Positions 1 through 8,582 of a stretch of 36,581 nucleotides of DNA are shown here, one piece after another (the first letter of the stretch is position 1; every line of letters starts with the position of its first letter). The DNA is from Mycobacteriaceae bacterium (GTDB lineage: Bacteria; Actinomycetota; Actinomycetes; Mycobacteriales; Mycobacteriaceae). The notes beneath the pieces were generated by a model that did not search any database, was not told the DNA's origin, and was given only the letters and a program-made list of their open reading frames with translations. The stretch spans positions 1 to 36,581 of the forward strand of contig JAFARC010000006.1 in assembly GCA_019245755.1 (NCBI GenBank). Reading direction: 5' to 3'. The translations under genes were made by a program, and so were the position numbers.

Positions 1-1005
1 TCGGTGGAAGAGGACTTCAAGGCGATCCGGGCGTTGCACGCCGGCGACCCCAACCCGGTCGGCCGCGACGAGGCCGACAAGACCTGGCTCATCGCCTTCA
101 CCGACGACGCCGGGCCGGTGCAGTACTACGCCTGGGACCGCGCCGCCCGGGCCGGGAGCTTCCTGTTCTCCGCGCGTCCCGAGCTCGCGCGCTTCGACCT
201 GGCCCGGATGGAGCCGTTCTCGTTCAAGGCGCGGGACGGGCTGACCGTCCACGGGTACGCCACCTTCCCGGTGGGGACTTCGGCGGGCGGCAGGCCCGCC
301 CTGCCGACGGTGCTCAACGTGCATGGCGGCCCGCAGGCGCGGGATGTGTGGGGCTGGGATCCCGAGGCGCAGTGGCTGGCCAACCGAGGTTACCTGTGCC
401 TCCAGGTGAACTACCGCGGCTCGACCGGCTACGGCAAGTCGTTCGTGACGGCCGGCGACCGCGAGTGGGGCGCCAAGATGCACGACGACCTGCTGGACGC
501 GGTCCAGTACGCGGTGGACCAGGGCTGGGCTGATCCGGCCAAGGTCGCGATCTACGGCGGCTCCTACGGCGGATACGCGGCCCTGGTCGGCGCGGCGTTC
601 ACCCCGGACGTGTTCTGCTGCGCGGTGGACATCGTCGGCCCGTCGAACCTGCAGACGCTGCTCGAGTCGATCCCGCCATACTGGAAGCCGATGGCGGCGG
701 CGCTGTACAAGCGGGTCGGCAACCCGGAGACGGACAAGGAATTCCTGTGGTCGCGCTCCCCGCTGTCCCGGGCCCGCGACATCCGCATCCCGCTGCTGAT
801 CGCCCAGGGCGCCAACGACCCGCGGGTGAAGCAGGCCGAGTCGGAGCAGATCGTGGCCGCGCTCAAGCAGGCCGGGATCGACTACGAGTACATGCTGTTC
901 CCGGACGAGGGCCACGGCTTCGCCAAGCCGGAGAACCGGCTGAAGTTCTACGCCGTGGCCGAGCGCTTCCTGGCCAGGTACCTAGGCGGCCGTTTCGAAC
1001 AATAA
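1..1005 (+). CDS. S9-family (prolyl oligopeptidase-like) serine peptidase, C-terminal part
   Basis: The gene enters the window already open, so its 5' end is missing; about 334 residues remain. They form the C-terminal alpha/beta-hydrolase domain of an S9 peptidase, preceded by the last strands of what is probably a beta-propeller. Visible signatures are the oxyanion-side motif NVHGGPQ, the nucleophile elbow GGSYGG (Ser near residue 188 of the visible part), the acid in QGANDPRV and the histidine in DEGHGF. The family cleaves short peptides or acyl-aminoacyl peptides, usually in the cytosol. The stop lies only 5 bases from the convergent stop of the glutamine synthetase gene. In M. tuberculosis the neighbour here would be glnE, so this gene breaks synteny and belongs with the foreign-looking left 2.1 kb. 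Family assignment is firm; substrate is unknown. Confidence 0.85.
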   Translation, partial: SVEEDFKAIRALHAGDPNPVGRDEADKTWLIAFTDDAGPVQYYAWDRAARAGSFLFSARPELARFDLARMEPFSFKARDGLTVHGYATFPVGTSAGGRPALPTVLNVHGGPQARDVWGWDPEAQWLANRGYLCLQVNYRGSTGYGKSFVTAGDREWGAKMHDDLLDAVQYAVDQGWADPAKVAIYGGSYGGYAALVGAAFTPDVFCCAVDIVGPSNLQTLLESIPPYWKPMAAALYKRVGNPETDKEFLWSRSPLSRARDIRIPLLIAQGANDPRVKQAESEQIVAALKQAGIDYEYMLFPDEGHGFAKPENRLKFYAVAERFLARYLGGRFEQ

Positions 1006-1010
1006 CCCGG

Positions 1011-2834
1011 TCACAGCATGGGAAGGTAGCGGCCAAGCTCGTATTCGGTGACCTGGCGGCGGTACTCCTGCCATTCTTCGCGCTTGTTGCGCAGGAAGAA
1101 GTCGAAGACGTGCTCCCCCAGCGTCTCCGCGACCAGTTCGCTGTCCTGCATGACCCTGATGGCCTGGTCCAGGTCCTGGGGCAGCGGACGGATCCCCAAT
1201 GCGCGGCGCTCGGCCGAAGTCAGCGCCCACACGTCGTCCTCGGCGCCGGGCGGCAGCTCGTAGTCGCCCTCGATGCCCTTGAGCCCCGCGGCCAGGATCA
1301 CCGCGAACGCCAGGTACGGGTTGCAGGCGGCGTCTACCGACCGGAACTCCACCCGGGTCGAGTTGCCCTTGTGCGGCTTGTACATCGGCACCCGGACCAG
1401 GGCCGAACGGTTGTTGTGCCCCCAGCACACGTAGGCCGGAGCCTCGCCGCCGGCGCCAGCGGTGCGCTCGGCCGCGCCCCACAGCCGCTTGTAGGAGTTC
1501 ACCCACTGATTGCACACGGCGGTGATCTCGGGCGCGTGCCGCAGCAGCCCGGCGATGAACGCCCGGGCCGTCTTGGACAGCTGAAACTCCGCTCCCGCCT
1601 CGTAGAACGCGTTCTTGTCGCCCTCGAACAGTGACACGTGCGTGTGCATGCCCGAGCCCGGGTGATCGGTGAACGGCTTCGGCATGAACGTCGCGTAGAC
1701 GCCCTGCTCGATCGCCACCTCCTTCATCACCAGCCGGAACGACATGATGTTGTCGGCGGTGGTCAGCGCGTCGGCGTAGCGCAGGTCGATCTCCTGCTGC
1801 CCGGGCGCCCCCTCGTGGTGGCTGTACTCCACCGAGATGCCCATCGATTCCAGCATCGTGATGGCCGTCCGCCGGAAGTCGTGGGCGATGCTGTGCGGAG
1901 TGTGGTCGTAGTAACCGCCGGTGTCGATCGGCTCCGGCCGGTTGCCAGCGGCGGGCCGCTCCTTCAGCAGGAAGAACTCGATCTCGGGGTGGGCGTAGAA
2001 GGTGAAGCCCAGCTCGGAGGCGCGGGCGAGGTTGCGCTTGAGCACCCAGCGCGGGTCGGCGTAGGACGGTGACCCGTCCGGCAGCAGGATGTCGCAGAAC
2101 ATCCTGGCCACGCCCGGGTACTCGGTGAACGGCTTCGGCATGAACGACGCCCGCACGCCCTCGCCGATCGCGACCTCCTTGACGACGTAGCGGAACGTCA
2201 TCACGTTGTCGGCCATCGACAGCGCGTCGGCGTAGCGTAGGTCGATCTCCTGCTGGCCGGGCGCGCCCTCGTGGTGGCTGAACTCCACCGAGATGCCCAT
2301 CTGCTCCAGCGCGTCGATCGCGTGGCGGCGGAAGTTCGGCGCGGCGTCGTGCACGGCCTGGTCGAAGTAACCGCCGTTGTCCGCCGGGACCGGCACCGAG
2401 CCGTCGTCGGGCCCGGCGTGCAGCAGGAAGAACTCGATCTCGGGGTGCACGTAGCAGGAGAAGCCGAGGTCGCTGGCCTTGGCCAGCTGCCGGCGCAGCA
2501 CGTGCCGGGAGTCGGCCCACGACGGTGAGCCGTCGGGCATCGTGATGTCGCAGAACATCCGCGCCGAGTGATGGTCGCCGCCGCTGGTGATCCAGGGCAG
2601 CACCTGAAACGTGGACGGGTCGGGGCGCGCGACGGTGTCGGATTCGGATACCCTGGCGAAACCTTCGATGGACGACCCGTCGAAGCCGATGCCCTCCTCG
2701 AACGCCCCCTCCAGCTCGGCCGGCGCGATCGCCACCGACTTCAGGAACCCGAGCACGTCGGTGAACCACAACCGGACGAATCGGATGTCCCGTTCTTCCA
2801 GCGTGCGCAGCACGAATTCCTTTTGACGGTCCAT
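1011..2834 (-). CDS. glnA2: Glutamine synthetase (GlnA2-like), enlarged by an internal 152-residue duplication
   Basis: ATP-dependent ligation of ammonia to glutamate. The normal GlnA2 is about 446 aa; this frame is 607 aa. Residues 1–90 are the beta-grasp N-domain with GIGFDGSS. Residues 91–241 and 243–393 are two copies of the same catalytic segment, each with ARMFCDI, HPEIEFFLL, SHHEGAPGQQEIDLRYADAL and FMPKPFT, roughly 70% identical by eye. Only after the second copy come MHTH (ATP/metal), the NRS and RVEFRS loops and the C-terminus. As I recall the M. tuberculosis sequence, residues 1–241 match GlnA2 closely, while 243–607 look like GlnA2 of a different actinobacterial order. The frame stays open across the joint (about 2104–2114). 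It may be a recombinant gene or an assembly chimera, and whether it folds into an active dodecamer is doubtful. Confidence 0.85.
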   Translation of the reverse strand: MDRQKEFVLRTLEERDIRFVRLWFTDVLGFLKSVAIAPAELEGAFEEGIGFDGSSIEGFARVSESDTVARPDPSTFQVLPWITSGGDHHSARMFCDITMPDGSPSWADSRHVLRRQLAKASDLGFSCYVHPEIEFFLLHAGPDDGSVPVPADNGGYFDQAVHDAAPNFRRHAIDALEQMGISVEFSHHEGAPGQQEIDLRYADALSMADNVMTFRYVVKEVAIGEGVRASFMPKPFTEYPGVARMFCDILLPDGSPSYADPRWVLKRNLARASELGFTFYAHPEIEFFLLKERPAAGNRPEPIDTGGYYDHTPHSIAHDFRRTAITMLESMGISVEYSHHEGAPGQQEIDLRYADALTTADNIMSFRLVMKEVAIEQGVYATFMPKPFTDHPGSGMHTHVSLFEGDKNAFYEAGAEFQLSKTARAFIAGLLRHAPEITAVCNQWVNSYKRLWGAAERTAGAGGEAPAYVCWGHNNRSALVRVPMYKPHKGNSTRVEFRSVDAACNPYLAFAVILAAGLKGIEGDYELPPGAEDDVWALTSAERRALGIRPLPQDLDQAIRVMQDSELVAETLGEHVFDFFLRNKREEWQEYRRQVTEYELGRYLPML

Positions 2835-2886
2835 GTCCGCAGCGTAGGCACCGGCTGTTAATTCTGTGTTACGGAGTTGCTGCGGT

Positions 2887-4413
2887 CTAACACCGCAGAT
2901 TGTCCGGCGGCAGCGTCAGGTTCACCAGGTAGTCGACCACCGGGGTGTCGACGCACGGCACGCCGTTGAACACAACGGTGTGCTGGGTGCCCTCGAACGT
3001 GATCAGCGGCGCCGCGAGTTGGCGGGCCAGGTCCACCCCGGCGGCATAGGGGGTGGCCGGGTCGTGGGTGGTCGACACGACGACCACCTTGCCCGGTCCC
3101 GGCGGGGTCGCCCGGTGCGGCGTGGTGGTCGGCGGCACCGGCCAGAACGCGCACACGTCCCGCGGCGCGAACCCGGTGAACTGTCCGTAGCTCATGAACG
3201 GCGCGACCTCGCGCATCCGGCGGTCGGCGTCGACCCAGGCCGCCTGGTCGGTCGGGGTCAGCGTGTCCACGCAGCGCACGGCGGTGAACGCGTCCTGCAG
3301 GTTGCTGTAGCGGCCGGCCTGGTTGCGGCCCCAGTAGTCGTCGGCCAGCAGCAGCAGGTCGCCGGCATCGGTGTTGCGCGCCAGCCCGAGCAGGCCGCTG
3401 GTCAACAGCTTCCAGTACTGCGGCGTGTACAGCGCGTTGACGGTGCCGGTGATCGCGTCCTGATACGACAGCCCGCGCGGGTCGGAGGTCGGGCCGGGCT
3501 TGGCCACCAGCGGGTCCACCAGCTGGTGATACCGGTCGACGGCCTTGGCCGGGTCGTTGCCCAGCGGGCAGCCGTCGTACTGCGCGCAGTCGCGCGCATA
3601 CTCGTCGAACGCGCCCTGGAACGCGGCCATCTGCCGGACGTTCTGCTCGATCGCACCCTGGGTGGGGTCGACGGCGCCGTCGAGCACCATGGCGCGGACG
3701 TTCTGCGGGTACGCCTGTGCGTACGCGGTGCCCAGTTCGGTGCCATAGGAGAAGCCGAGAAAGTTGATCTGGTTCTCGCCCAGCGCCTGACGCACGACGT
3801 CCATGTCGCGGGCCGCGTCAGCGGTGCCGATGTTGGCCAGTGCCGGTGCCCCGTTGCGGCTCAGACACTGCCCGGCCAGCTGCTTGTAGATGTCCTCGAT
3901 GTGCGCGACGCCCGCCGGGCTGTAGTCGGCCAGCGGCTCACGCCGGTAGGCGTCGAACTCGGCGTCGGTGCGGCAGCGCAGCGGCGGCGTCGAATGCCCC
4001 ACCCCGCGCGGGTCGAAGCCGACCAGGTCGAAGTGCCGGGCGATGTCGGTGTCGCGCAGCCCGGCGGCCATCCCGGCGACGTTGTCGACGGCCGACGCAC
4101 CGGGGCCGCCCGGGTTGAACAGCAGCGCACCGATGCGCTCACCGCTCGCGGGCACCCGGATCACCGCCAGCTGGTCCGCCGCGCCTCCTGGGTTGCCGTA
4201 GTCGACCGGCACCGACACCGTCGCGCAGCGCGCCGACGGGATGTCACCGGTGTCCACCCAGCCCTGGCAGCTGCCCCAATTCGGTTGCGGCACCGTCGCT
4301 TGCGTGATTCCGCTGTCGGGTGCCGCTGCGGCCGTCGGCAGCACTACGCAGAAGGCCAGCCCCCAAATGAGCAGCGTCGAGAACAGGGGTCTCATCCGCC
4401 ACATGCCGAACAT
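2887..4413 (-). CDS. Secreted alpha/beta-hydrolase, paralogue of Hip1 (Rv2223c-like)
   Basis: A protein of 508 aa with a classical signal peptide (hydrophobic LLIWGLAFCVVLP, then TAAAA cleavage region), so it should be exported. The body is the TAP/Hip1 type of alpha/beta-hydrolase: NPGGPG oxyanion region, GFDPRGVG, nucleophile GFSYGT (Ser222), acid in THDPATPY, histidine in GTQHTV. The C-terminal half is the lid-rich TAP-like C-terminal domain. Closely related to the next gene upstream, which points to tandem duplication as in M. tuberculosis Rv2223c/Rv2224c. ATGs at 4413, 4404 and 4395 are all possible starts; none has a clear Shine-Dalgarno, and the one at 4395 gives the most compact signal peptide. 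Substrate unknown; peptidase or esterase of the cell envelope. Confidence 0.88.
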   Translation of the reverse strand: MFGMWRMRPLFSTLLIWGLAFCVVLPTAAAAPDSGITQATVPQPNWGSCQGWVDTGDIPSARCATVSVPVDYGNPGGAADQLAVIRVPASGERIGALLFNPGGPGASAVDNVAGMAAGLRDTDIARHFDLVGFDPRGVGHSTPPLRCRTDAEFDAYRREPLADYSPAGVAHIEDIYKQLAGQCLSRNGAPALANIGTADAARDMDVVRQALGENQINFLGFSYGTELGTAYAQAYPQNVRAMVLDGAVDPTQGAIEQNVRQMAAFQGAFDEYARDCAQYDGCPLGNDPAKAVDRYHQLVDPLVAKPGPTSDPRGLSYQDAITGTVNALYTPQYWKLLTSGLLGLARNTDAGDLLLLADDYWGRNQAGRYSNLQDAFTAVRCVDTLTPTDQAAWVDADRRMREVAPFMSYGQFTGFAPRDVCAFWPVPPTTTPHRATPPGPGKVVVVSTTHDPATPYAAGVDLARQLAAPLITFEGTQHTVVFNGVPCVDTPVVDYLVNLTLPPDNLRC

Positions 4414-4505
4414 GTTCGCATGCGCGACCACGCCGCGGTCACCGCCGCCCGCGGTTTGATGCGAACCGTTATCTAGCTGGCACCGCTGCGGTAACTCGGC
4501 GGGGC

Positions 4506-6047
4506 TCAGCACCGTGCGTCGGGTCCCGGCACCGTCTGGTCGACCAGGTACCTCGTGACGATCGCGTCGACGCAGGAGTTGCCCTGCAACGCGACGGTGT
4601 GCTGGGTGCCGTCGAAGGTCAGCAGGGCACCCCCGAGTTGGCGGGCCAGGTCGACCCCGGCCTGATACGGGGTGGCCGGGTCGTGCGTGGTGGAGATCAC
4701 CAGCACCGGCGGCAGTCCGTGCGCAAAGATCTGGTGCGGCTTGCTGGTCGGCGGCACCGGCCAGAACGCGCAGGTGTCCAGCGGGGCGTCCCCGGTGAAG
4801 TCGCCGTAGCTCATGAACGGCGCCACCTCGCGGGTGCGGCGGTCCTGCTCGATTGCCTTGGCGCGGTCGGTGACCGGCGGCTGGTCCACGCAGTTGACCG
4901 CCACCCGCACGTCGGTGGAGTTGGTGTAGTGGCCCCTGGGGTCGCGGCCCATGTACAGGTCGGCCAGCGCGAGCATCGTGTCGCCGCGGCCGTCCTTGAG
5001 TTCGGTGAGGCCATCGGTCAGGTGCCGCCACAGCCCCGGCGAGTACAGCGGCAGGATCGTCGCGACGATCGCGTCGCTGTAGGCCAGCTGCCGCGGGTCG
5101 GCGGTTTTCGCCGGCTTCTGCACCAGCGGGTCGACGAGGCTCTTGTAGACGTCGACCGCCTTGCCGGGGTCGGTGCCCAGCGGGCAGTCCGGCGCCTTCG
5201 CGCAGTCGGCGGCGTAGTCGTTGAACGCCTTCTGGAACGCCGCGGCCTGCTGGATGTTGGCCTCGATCGGGTCGGCGTTGGGATCCACCGCGCCGTCGAG
5301 GACCATCGCCCGCACGTTTTCCGGGTAGGCCTCGGCGTAGGCGGACCCGATCCGGGTGCCGTACGAGTAACCGAGGTAGGTCAGCTTGGCGTCGCCCAGC
5401 GCGGTGCGCAGCGTGTCCAGGTCCCTGGCGACGTTGGCGGTGCCCACGTTTTCCAGGAACTGGTTGCCCATCCTGTCGATGCAGCGGGCCACGAACTCCT
5501 TGGTCAGCTGCTCGATGTGCGCCACACCGGCCGGTGAGTAGTCGACCTCGGGGTCGGCGCGCAGCCTGTCGTTGTCGGCATCGGAGTTGCACCACACCGC
5601 CGGCGCGGCGTTGGCCACCCCGCGCGGGTCGAACCCGACGAGATCGAACCGCTCGCGGATCTGCGGCGGCAGCGAGTCGACCATTGACGCGGCGGCCTGC
5701 ACGCCGGACTCGCCCGGGCCGCCGGGGTTGATGATCAGCGAGCCGATCTTGGCGCCGGTCGCCGGGAACTTGACCAGGGCCATCGTGGCGCTGTTGCCGT
5801 CCGGCTTGGAGTAGTCCACCGGGACCGCCAGCTTGCCGCACCGCGCGCCGGCCGGGAGTTTGACGGTGTCGTCGGAGGGGGTCACCTTGCAGGGTCCCCA
5901 CCCGATCGGAGCCCCCACCCTGAGTTGTCCCATTAACGGACGCCCATCCACCAGCCTGCTGCAACTCGTCGCGACGACGATCGTGGCGACCACGACCGTC
6001 CAGGTCATCGCCTTGCGGGCGATTGGCAACCGGCGATTGGGGCTCAT
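4506..6047 (-). CDS. hip1: Hip1/CaeA cell-envelope serine hydrolase
   Basis: Orthologue of M. tuberculosis Rv2224c (Hip1, also CaeA), a cell-wall serine protease known to process GroEL2 and to damp host innate responses. The N-terminus is basic, then hydrophobic and ends at Cys29 (VATSC), close to but not a perfect lipobox, so lipidation is plausible rather than certain. Catalytic residues by motif: Ser228 in GYSYGT, Asp456 in THDPATPY, His483 in GTQHTV. The Ser number and the 27-residue Asp–His spacing equal those of M. tuberculosis Hip1, which is why the ATG at 6047 is preferred over the one at 6065 (six residues longer). A run of cysteines (GARCGKL, WCNSDAD, CVDQPP, CAFWPVPP) fits an oxidised exported enzyme. 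It lies upstream of its paralogue on the same strand. Confidence 0.92.
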   Translation of the reverse strand: MSPNRRLPIARKAMTWTVVVATIVVATSCSRLVDGRPLMGQLRVGAPIGWGPCKVTPSDDTVKLPAGARCGKLAVPVDYSKPDGNSATMALVKFPATGAKIGSLIINPGGPGESGVQAAASMVDSLPPQIRERFDLVGFDPRGVANAAPAVWCNSDADNDRLRADPEVDYSPAGVAHIEQLTKEFVARCIDRMGNQFLENVGTANVARDLDTLRTALGDAKLTYLGYSYGTRIGSAYAEAYPENVRAMVLDGAVDPNADPIEANIQQAAAFQKAFNDYAADCAKAPDCPLGTDPGKAVDVYKSLVDPLVQKPAKTADPRQLAYSDAIVATILPLYSPGLWRHLTDGLTELKDGRGDTMLALADLYMGRDPRGHYTNSTDVRVAVNCVDQPPVTDRAKAIEQDRRTREVAPFMSYGDFTGDAPLDTCAFWPVPPTSKPHQIFAHGLPPVLVISTTHDPATPYQAGVDLARQLGGALLTFDGTQHTVALQGNSCVDAIVTRYLVDQTVPGPDARC

Positions 6048-6101
6048 GGCACCACATGCTGCCATGACCGGGTGAGAAGGCTGCGATAAGGCGCGGCCGC
6101 G

Positions 6102-7493
6102 CTACGGCTGCGCGGACAGCAGTTCGTCCAAACCGACGCCGAAATCGTCGGCCAGGTCCCACAGGTCGGGCAGCAGCTCCGGACAGGAGATCAGCCCGAC
6201 GTCGAGCTTGCCGTTCAGCGACATCACCGTGATGTTGAGCCCACAGCCGTGGAAGATCGGGCCGAGCGGATACATCGCCTTGACCTGCGAGCCCAGAAAA
6301 TACAGCGGCATCTGCGGACCCGGCACGTTCGACACCACCACGTTGTGCACGGGCCGGCTGCCGGTCAGCCGGGAGCTCGAGTAGACCCGCATCGCGATAC
6401 CGAACACCGCCGGCGCGGCGAACTGCGACCAGTCCTGCAGCAGTGTCGCCGCGATCGCCGAGCTGTGTTCCTTGGCAACCGAATTCGCCTCCGCGATCGC
6501 GCGCAGCCGTTCGGCCGGGTCGGCGATGTGGGTCTCCAGCCGGGAGAACATGCCCGACACCTGGTTGCGGCCGGCCCGGTCGGACTTGTCCCGGACCGAC
6601 ACCGGCACCATCGCCACCAGCGGCTCGTCGGGCAGCTCACCGCGGTCGAGCAGGAACGTGCGCAACACCCCGGCGCACAGCGCCATCACCACGTCGTTGA
6701 CCTTGACGCCGAACCGGTTCTTGACGGTCTTGATGTCGTCGAGGTTCAGCTGCGCCCACGCCACGTTGCGGTGGCCGGTGACCGTGTCGTTGAACGCGGT
6801 CTGCGGCGCCTTGAACGGCCGTGTCATCGCCTGGCCGCTGGTTGCCCGCCGCAGCGTCTCGATGACGCTGGCCACGGTGGTCGGCAGCACGTTGGCCAGC
6901 TGCAGCGGCCGGGTCGCGAACCGCACCAGCCCGCCGGCGGCCAGCTCGATCGGGTTGGCGCCGCCGACGCCGTCGACCGGGTCGGGCGGCGGCGCGTCGG
7001 GCTCGGTGCTGCACAGCACCGACATCAGGTTGGCGCCGCTGACCCCGTCGACACCGGCGTGGTGCACCTTGGTCATCACCGCCAGACGGCCCCCTTTGCT
7101 GGCGTCGGTGCCGCCGACCCCCTCGATCACCCAGTTCTCCCACAGCGGTCGGCTGCGGTCCAGCTGAAGAGACGCGATGTGCCCGCAGATCTCGCTGAGT
7201 TCGTTGCGCCCGCCCGGCGCCGGCAGACCGATTCGGTGCAGGTGGCGGTCGATGTCGAAGTCGTTGTCTTCCACCCATACTGGATGGTCGAGGTTCAGCG
7301 GGCTGTCGGCAAGCTTCTCCCGGAACGTCGGCAACCCCTTGACCCGCAACGACATTTCGTCTTTGAACCGGTCGAATGTGTAACCGCCCGGCATCGTCGA
7401 GGTGTCCAGTTCCAGGATCGAGCAGACATGTAACGGTTGTTTGGCCGTTTCGAGGTACAGGAAGCTGGCGTCGAGTCCGCTGAGACGTTGCAT
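6102..7493 (-). CDS. Wax ester synthase/diacylglycerol acyltransferase (WS/DGAT)
   Basis: A protein of 463 aa, the usual family length. The active-site motif HHAGVDG (HHxxxDG) is at residues 144–150; other family marks are the start MQRLSGLDASFLYLE, PLWENWVIEG at about 117–126, and a C-terminal NVPGPQ with the domain that completes the acyl-CoA tunnel. The enzyme joins acyl-CoA to a fatty alcohol or diacylglycerol and so makes storage wax esters or triacylglycerol at the membrane. The ATG at 7493 matches the family N-terminus; one at 7517 would add eight residues. In M. tuberculosis panB is directly next to Rv2224c, so this gene is an addition to the locus. A paralogue lies at 33251–34681. 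It diverges from panB across 157 bp. Confidence 0.93.
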   Translation of the reverse strand: MQRLSGLDASFLYLETAKQPLHVCSILELDTSTMPGGYTFDRFKDEMSLRVKGLPTFREKLADSPLNLDHPVWVEDNDFDIDRHLHRIGLPAPGGRNELSEICGHIASLQLDRSRPLWENWVIEGVGGTDASKGGRLAVMTKVHHAGVDGVSGANLMSVLCSTEPDAPPPDPVDGVGGANPIELAAGGLVRFATRPLQLANVLPTTVASVIETLRRATSGQAMTRPFKAPQTAFNDTVTGHRNVAWAQLNLDDIKTVKNRFGVKVNDVVMALCAGVLRTFLLDRGELPDEPLVAMVPVSVRDKSDRAGRNQVSGMFSRLETHIADPAERLRAIAEANSVAKEHSSAIAATLLQDWSQFAAPAVFGIAMRVYSSSRLTGSRPVHNVVVSNVPGPQMPLYFLGSQVKAMYPLGPIFHGCGLNITVMSLNGKLDVGLISCPELLPDLWDLADDFGVGLDELLSAQP

Positions 7494-7650
7494 GTCGCCG
7501 ATGGTAAATCCGCGCACCGGACACTGTGAGCAAGTCCACTCGACCGCGCGTGCATTCTCCGAGTCGCCAATGGCAGACTGAACCTGTCAGACGAGCCCGG
7601 GGACCCGCAATGGGCCACGAGGATCGACCCGACCAGCACGAGGGACAACG

Positions 7651-8490
7651 ATGTCTGAGCAGACTGTCTACGGCGCTGCGGCCGATGGCGGCAACCCGCG
7701 CACCAGGGTCCGCACCCATCACCTGCAGAAGATGAAGGCCGAGGGCCACAGGTGGGCGATGCTCACCGTCTACGACTACTCGACGGCCAGGGTGTTCGAC
7801 GACGCCGGCATCCCGGTGCTGCTCGTCGGGGACTCGGCCGCCAACGTGGTGTACGGCTACGACACCACGGTGCCGATCTCGGTCGACGAGCTGATTCCGC
7901 TGGTGCGCGGGGTGGTGCGCGGCGCACGGCATGCGCTGGTGGTCGCCGACCTTCCGTTCGGCAGCTACGAGGCCGGCCCCGCGCAGGCGCTGGCCACCGC
8001 GACGCGATTCCTCAAGGAGACCGGCGCGCACGCGGTCAAGCTCGAGGGCGGCGAGCGGGTCGCCGCCCAGATCGCCGCGCTGACCTCGGCCGGCATCCCG
8101 GTGATGGCGCACATCGGCTTCACCCCGCAGAGCGTGAACACGCTGGGCGGCTACCGGGTGCAGGGCCGCGGCGACGCAGCCGAGCAGACCATCGCCGACG
8201 CGATCGCGGTGGCCGAGGCCGGCGCGTTCGCCGTCGTGATGGAAATGGTGCCCGCCGACCTGGCCACCCAGATCACCGGCAAGCTGACCATCCCGACGGT
8301 CGGGATCGGGGCCGGCCCCAACTGTGACGCGCAGGTGCTGGTGTGGCAGGACATGGCCGGGCTCACCGCCAAGACGGCGCGCTTCGTCAAGCGCTTCGCC
8401 GATGTGGCCGGCGAATTGCGACGCGCTGCACTGCAATACGCCGAAGAGGTGGCCAGCGGCGTGTTTCCCGCCGAGGAGCACAGCTTCTAG
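7651..8490 (+). CDS. panB: 3-methyl-2-oxobutanoate hydroxymethyltransferase
   Basis: First committed enzyme of pantothenate (coenzyme A) synthesis: it transfers a hydroxymethyl group from methylene-tetrahydrofolate to alpha-ketoisovalerate to give ketopantoate. It is 279 aa, the normal PanB length plus a short N-terminal tail. The TIM-barrel signatures are present: [28 protein letters not shown] (metal-binding Asp), [20 protein letters not shown] and the EMVP catalytic Glu. An AGGGA Shine-Dalgarno about 8 bases upstream supports the ATG. The orthologue in M. tuberculosis is Rv2225, in the same order relative to hip1 and the CYTH-CHAD gene downstream. Confidence 0.97.
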   Translation: MSEQTVYGAAADGGNPRTRVRTHHLQKMKAEGHRWAMLTVYDYSTARVFDDAGIPVLLVGDSAANVVYGYDTTVPISVDELIPLVRGVVRGARHALVVADLPFGSYEAGPAQALATATRFLKETGAHAVKLEGGERVAAQIAALTSAGIPVMAHIGFTPQSVNTLGGYRVQGRGDAAEQTIADAIAVAEAGAFAVVMEMVPADLATQITGKLTIPTVGIGAGPNCDAQVLVWQDMAGLTAKTARFVKRFADVAGELRRAALQYAEEVASGVFPAEEHSF

Positions 8491-8582
8491 CCGCCAACCG
8501 AAGGCCCTGCGGCATTTGTTCACTTTCATGTGGCACCCTGTCCATCCACGGTTCACGAGGATCGCTGCCATCCGAAGGGAAA

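Noticed and set aside
982..2769. A 595-codon minus-strand frame overlapping glnA2
   Set aside because: It is one base out of frame with glnA2, Arg/Gly/Ala-rich and without any family motif.
2887..6162. A single 1091-codon minus-strand frame spanning both Hip1-type genes
   Set aside because: Only its C-terminal part is the Rv2223c-like protein; the rest runs out of frame through hip1 and is Arg/Gly-rich, the usual look of a shadow in GC-rich DNA.
6637..8571. A 644-codon minus-strand frame opposite panB
   Set aside because: It is antisense to panB and out of frame with the WS/DGAT gene; no domain is visible, and panB is certain.
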